Assembly: GCA_963696025.1 (NCBI GenBank)
Contig: CAVOII010000016.1
Location: forward strand, 1 to 64,000
DNA length: 64,000 nt
Origin: JABCYV01 sp963696025
GTDB taxonomy: Bacteria; Acidobacteriota; Terriglobia; Terriglobales; Acidobacteriaceae
Reading direction: 5' to 3'
Shown here: positions 63,787 to 64,000 of the stretch, one piece after another
Numbering within the stretch: the first letter of the stretch is position 1
Layout of the letters: each line of letters starts with the position of its first letter
Position numbers and translations under genes: made by a program
The notes under the pieces: model-generated
Database searches by the model: none
Told to the model about the DNA's origin: nothing
What the model saw: the letters and a program-made list of their open reading frames with translations, nothing else

Positions 63787-64000
63787 TGCTTGCTCCTTGC
63801 AGGCGCAGCCATATTGGGGACGCAGTATACCGTGCTACCTACAATCGGTCTGATAAATTAAATGCGCTATCTAGCACGGGTGAGATGGCGATCAGGATGA
63901 CGCAGCTTTATTTGCTCCGTCGAATCTCCGGCTACGCAGCTGACGGTTTACTCTGTGTCTGGACTGCTTCTAACAAAGTGTGGAAATCGTAGGAGCCATC

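Noticed and set aside
63884..63991. 35-codon plus-strand frame at the window end
   Set aside because: No ribosome site, no motif, and the region is near the window edge.
1..64000. CRISPR arrays, tRNA and rRNA genes, riboswitches
   Set aside because: No regularly spaced repeats, cloverleaf pattern or conserved riboswitch core was noticed on reading; a covariance-model search would be needed to exclude them fully.

Overview
The window looks like a chromosomal segment of a soil-type member of the Acidobacteriota. This is inference from gene content. There are two giant TonB-dependent receptors that begin with a carboxypeptidase-regulatory-like domain (Oar type), a kinase beginning in the 'LGPYEIVSALAAGGMGEVY' style that is common in that phylum, a BlaI/M56 pair, DinB-like and YVTN secreted proteins, and a caa3-type oxidase. 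No rRNA, tRNA or CRISPR array was seen.

Region 1 (1-17.5 kb, all minus strand) is a central-metabolism block. Reading in the direction of transcription it holds a histidine phosphatase, glgP, pgm, malQ, gnd, zwf, pgl, glgX, then ndh and the caa3 oxidase genes ctaC, ctaD and ctaE (ctaE broken by two frameshifts), and a membrane protein cut by the window edge. Together these would turn stored glycogen into glucose-1-P and glucose-6-P, run the oxidative pentose phosphate pathway, and pass reducing power to type II NADH dehydrogenase and a cytochrome oxidase.

Region 2 (17.5-31.6 kb) is mixed. It holds kdsC, a hexose-6-P mutarotase, remnants of a DoxX gene and an NlpC/P60 gene, a decayed IS1182-type element with visible ends and a 4-bp direct repeat, two tandem alpha/beta hydrolases behind a near-consensus promoter, a 1034-residue kinase-ATPase-TPR fusion, small stress-type proteins (DUF4242, OsmC, DUF5519, PilZ, DinB) and a BlaI/M56 regulatory pair.

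Region 3 (31.7-63.8 kb) is a catabolic and uptake island. It carries two TonB-dependent receptors, three MFS transporters, two D-2-hydroxyacid dehydrogenases, two M24-fold proteins, three amidohydrolases of the ACMSD-like class, an FAH-family hydrolase, a crotonase, an aryl-acid-type AMP ligase, an SDR, a periplasmic molybdenum hydroxylase, a Gfo/Idh/MocA oxidoreductase, two paralogous YVTN propellers, a kelch protein and one TetR regulator. The perfect palindrome GAACATGTTC occurs in front of both TonB receptors and in the TetR/SDR divergent promoter, and close variants lie in front of other operons of the island. This suggests a single TetR-controlled regulon for an unidentified organic-acid or aromatic substrate. 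It is the most interesting thing in the window.

Intergenic stretches are short. The only one over about 300 bases is near 17.4-17.8 kb, where I see nothing convincing. The last 214 bases (63787-64000) also contain no supported gene. Several starts were moved from the longest reading frame to sites with better ribosome binding sequences or tighter gene junctions; these are noted in the entries.
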